Positions 62,027 through 64,000 of a stretch of 64,000 nt of DNA are shown in pieces. The stretch lies in assembly GCA_963740945.1 (NCBI GenBank), contig CAVUGE010000011.1, positions 1-64,000 on the forward strand. Direction: 5' to 3'. Every line of letters starts with the position of its first letter. Position 1 is the stretch's first letter. The DNA is from CAVQBP01 sp963740945. GTDB taxonomy: Bacteria > Bacteroidota > Ignavibacteria > Ignavibacteriales > Ignavibacteriaceae. The notes beneath the pieces are model-generated. The model saw only the letters and a program-made list of their open reading frames with translations, ran no database searches and had not been told where the DNA came from. The position numbers and the translations under genes were made by a program.

Positions 62027-64000
62027 CTAAAAATAATATAGATACTTCACTTTAAATACCCCAGCTCTTGCAGCCACATGCATTTTTTGAGGAAGCAGAT
62101 TCCCCATCATATCATATTGATCATTCCTATTATCCACTTCATTGTAAGCTAAATAAATCCAGCTCTTCGGACTGAAATTGTACGAAAAAAGCAGACCGCT
62201 GATTAATTGTTCCAGATGCTCCGTGGAAGAACTATAAAGATTATCAACATAGAACCTCACATTAAGATCATTAACCGGTGTCAAAGAGATATAAGGACGC
62301 GCATCATATATTATATCAACAAGACTTCCCGAAGGATTCCATTCAGCCCACATATTGTATGAAAAACCAAGTGTTAAAATGTCGGCTGCATTCCAATCAG
62401 TTTGGGCTCCAAACCATGAATATGGAGCAACGTAATCTTGATTAAAATTATATGTCCTCGAATATCCACCCGAAAAATAAAAATCCCATTTTGAACTAGT
62501 GTTAAACCAAAAGCTATAATCAAACTCACTAGAATTATATTTTATACCATGATCCTTGTTTTTCCCCAGAATCAAAGTTAATTCATAACCCCAATTAGTC
62601 CTAAAATTCATATTAAAATCAAGAACGGCGGAACGATCGGTATAATCTTCAACATGCTTAAAATTCGAATAAAAGCCGCAAAGTATAAGAATATTTTTTA
62701 TATATCCTTCATCAAAAAACCAGTTTGGCCCCGTTAGTCCTGTAACCTGCCATGTACCTATCCATGGTACATAACCTGTCTGTTCAACATTAAAGTTATT
62801 TCCGATATACCTGCTTCTTCCCAGAACCCACCATTTGCTCCCTGTTGAAACAAAACCTATCGAAGAAGCATAATCCTGCAAAGTATTTTTGATTGAACCG
62901 GCAAATTGGTAGGAAAGCTGCCAGCCCGGATCTCTGAAAGCACCGTCAATATCTACAACACCATAAGCAGTATCTTCAGATTGTTTTAATACCATAAGTG
63001 TTCCTATGGAAGAATTTTCACCAAATTGTTTCTTTATTCTTGCCGAACCAAAGAGCGCACGCTGTTCTGTTTTTCTAACAGAATCATCCATATAATCTTT
63101 TGTTCCTGTAGCTGCAAAAAATCCGGCGTACTCCCAATCATTAATTCTTCCAAAAGCCTTTGTGCCAACTATAAGTGGCACATCACTGCCGTCCGGTAAT
63201 TTTTTACCTATCCTTCTTGAATAAAACAGTTCCAGTGGACTATAAAATCCGGTATTATTTTCCCTTCCCGCTGCTGTAAAAACTTCACTTCCCTCCGTAA
63301 AGAAAGGTCTGCGCTCATTAAAATAGGTTTCATATTGTGAAATATTAAAAGAATAAGGATCAGCCTCAATCTGGGCAAAATCAGGATTTGCCGTTAATAG
63401 GAATTTTAATTTCGGTGATGGATTATACATAATATCTAATCCTGCATTTGGTTCGGTTTTGTACTTGTTATTTTCCCCGTAAGTGGTTTTAACAATCCCG
63501 ACAGGATAAATTTCAAGGTTCAATCCCTTATCAGACGGTTTAAAATCTTTAAATATTAATTCACCAAATTTGGAAATTCTCTGACCTTCGTTTTTTTCAT
63601 ATTTATTCCAATAGAGATCTTCTGCTTTTGCCGGGATCCATCTCGCAAAATCCAATCCCCATGAATTTAAATTATCATTATATTGAATTGATTTGTAAGG
63701 AATTTTCATCTCCGCCACCCAGCCCCAGTTATATATTTTTGTTTTTGCGAACCAGATACCATCCCAGCTGTAATCATTGTATCTGGCATCATCCAGCATT
63801 CGGGCATCACTTCTAACTCCGGAGACACTCACAGTAAATTTGTATGCTGTTTTAAAGTCACCAAACGTGTCCACCATTATGGAAACATTTTCACCGGCGG
63901 TATTATCAAGCATGCCGCTAAATGGCTGTATATAGTTTTTGTCCTCATAACATATGATCATGCAGTATAATGCATCATCACCGGTAAGAACTTTAGCCAC
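62027..64000 (-). CDS. DUF5916-domain outer-membrane protein with CBM9-like N-terminus (5' end off window)
   Basis: At least 657 residues, open to the window edge, so the true start is upstream of 64000. The visible N-terminal part has a carbohydrate-binding family 9-like wording (FTVSVSGVRSDAR, DYSWDGIWFAKTKIYNWGWVAEMKIPYKSI). It is followed by the DUF5916 block (LKFLLTANPDFAQIEADPYSFNISQYETYFNERRPFFTEGSEVF) and a long beta-strand series ending in an aromatic-rich strand (VKYLYYF), as in outer-membrane barrels. Function unknown; a surface barrel with glycan- or peptide-related role is inferred. Confidence 0.85.
   Translation of the reverse strand: MAKVLTGDDALYCMIICYEDKNYIQPFSGMLDNTAGENVSIMVDTFGDFKTAYKFTVSVSGVRSDARMLDDARYNDYSWDGIWFAKTKIYNWGWVAEMKIPYKSIQYNDNLNSWGLDFARWIPAKAEDLYWNKYEKNEGQRISKFGELIFKDFKPSDKGLNLEIYPVGIVKTTYGENNKYKTEPNAGLDIMYNPSPKLKFLLTANPDFAQIEADPYSFNISQYETYFNERRPFFTEGSEVFTAAGRENNTGFYSPLELFYSRRIGKKLPDGSDVPLIVGTKAFGRINDWEYAGFFAATGTKDYMDDSVRKTEQRALFGSARIKKQFGENSSIGTLMVLKQSEDTAYGVVDIDGAFRDPGWQLSYQFAGSIKNTLQDYASSIGFVSTGSKWWVLGRSRYIGNNFNVEQTGYVPWIGTWQVTGLTGPNWFFDEGYIKNILILCGFYSNFKHVEDYTDRSAVLDFNMNFRTNWGYELTLILGKNKDHGIKYNSSEFDYSFWFNTSSKWDFYFSGGYSRTYNFNQDYVAPYSWFGAQTDWNAADILTLGFSYNMWAEWNPSGSLVDIIYDARPYISLTPVNDLNVRFYVDNLYSSSTEHLEQLISGLLFSYNFSPKSWIYLAYNEVDNRNDQYDMMGNLLPQKMHVAARAGVFKVKYLYYF

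Noticed and set aside
1..64000. tRNA or rRNA genes
   Set aside because: No cloverleaf or conserved rRNA segment was recognised by eye; a covariance search would be decisive.

Overview
The window looks like a chromosome segment from a low-GC, didermic, non-phototrophic member of the Ignavibacteriota (Chlorobi/Bacteroidota side of the tree). This is an inference from content. At least six encoded proteins end in the 'NYPNPFNP ... SGVY.YQLK ... KKLLLLK' type A sorting domain used by type IX secretion (T9SS). LPS-core genes (a Kdo transferase and a heptosyltransferase) show an outer membrane. TTG starts with good ribosome-binding sites recur. No rRNA, tRNA, CRISPR array or intact insertion sequence was seen.

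Layout. 1-1761: tail of an SMR transporter, a Nudix hydrolase and a secreted isoaspartyl peptidase. 1960-9095 (minus): a row of T9SS cargo genes, two frame-disrupted, plus a sorting-domain remnant. 9431-23588: DinB-like protein, LPS-core genes, fructose-bisphosphatase, a two-subunit ABC exporter (one subunit broken by a 34-nt palindromic insertion), a 2-hydroxyacid dehydrogenase, an AbiEii-like toxin pair, serS, a truncated GxxExxY gene between two repeat copies, and a frameshifted leuS. 24004-32729 (plus): lysA, Tat-exported LD-carboxypeptidase, lipoprotein, BrnT/BrnA-type toxin-antitoxin, priA, a REP-associated Y1 transposase with palindromes of its own family, and a T9SS cargo protein. 32836-40273 (minus): six tightly spaced genes forming an unusual envelope cluster: lysozyme/chitosanase-like membrane protein, two coiled-coil membrane proteins, a membrane metallophosphoesterase, a GMC oxidoreductase with membrane and four-cysteine segments, and a small unknown protein. 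40790-64000: dihaem-type cytochrome, HELVE-motif protein, Yip1-like protein, tryptophanase, PBP1C, M16 peptidase, alanine dehydrogenase, nuoG-H-I, two more T9SS proteins, a NTF2-like protein, an M50-like membrane protein, a YtrA-type GntR regulator with a visible operator, an unknown membrane protein, a transposase remnant and a DUF5916 outer-membrane protein that runs off the end.

Two themes recur. First, intergenic DNA is rich in unrelated families of short palindromic repeats; one family frames its likely transposase and another pairs at 158-267 and 53451-53559. Second, several genes, including the normally essential leuS, carry single-base frame breaks. This suggests sequence or assembly indel errors in at least part of the window, so apparent pseudogenes should be read with care.
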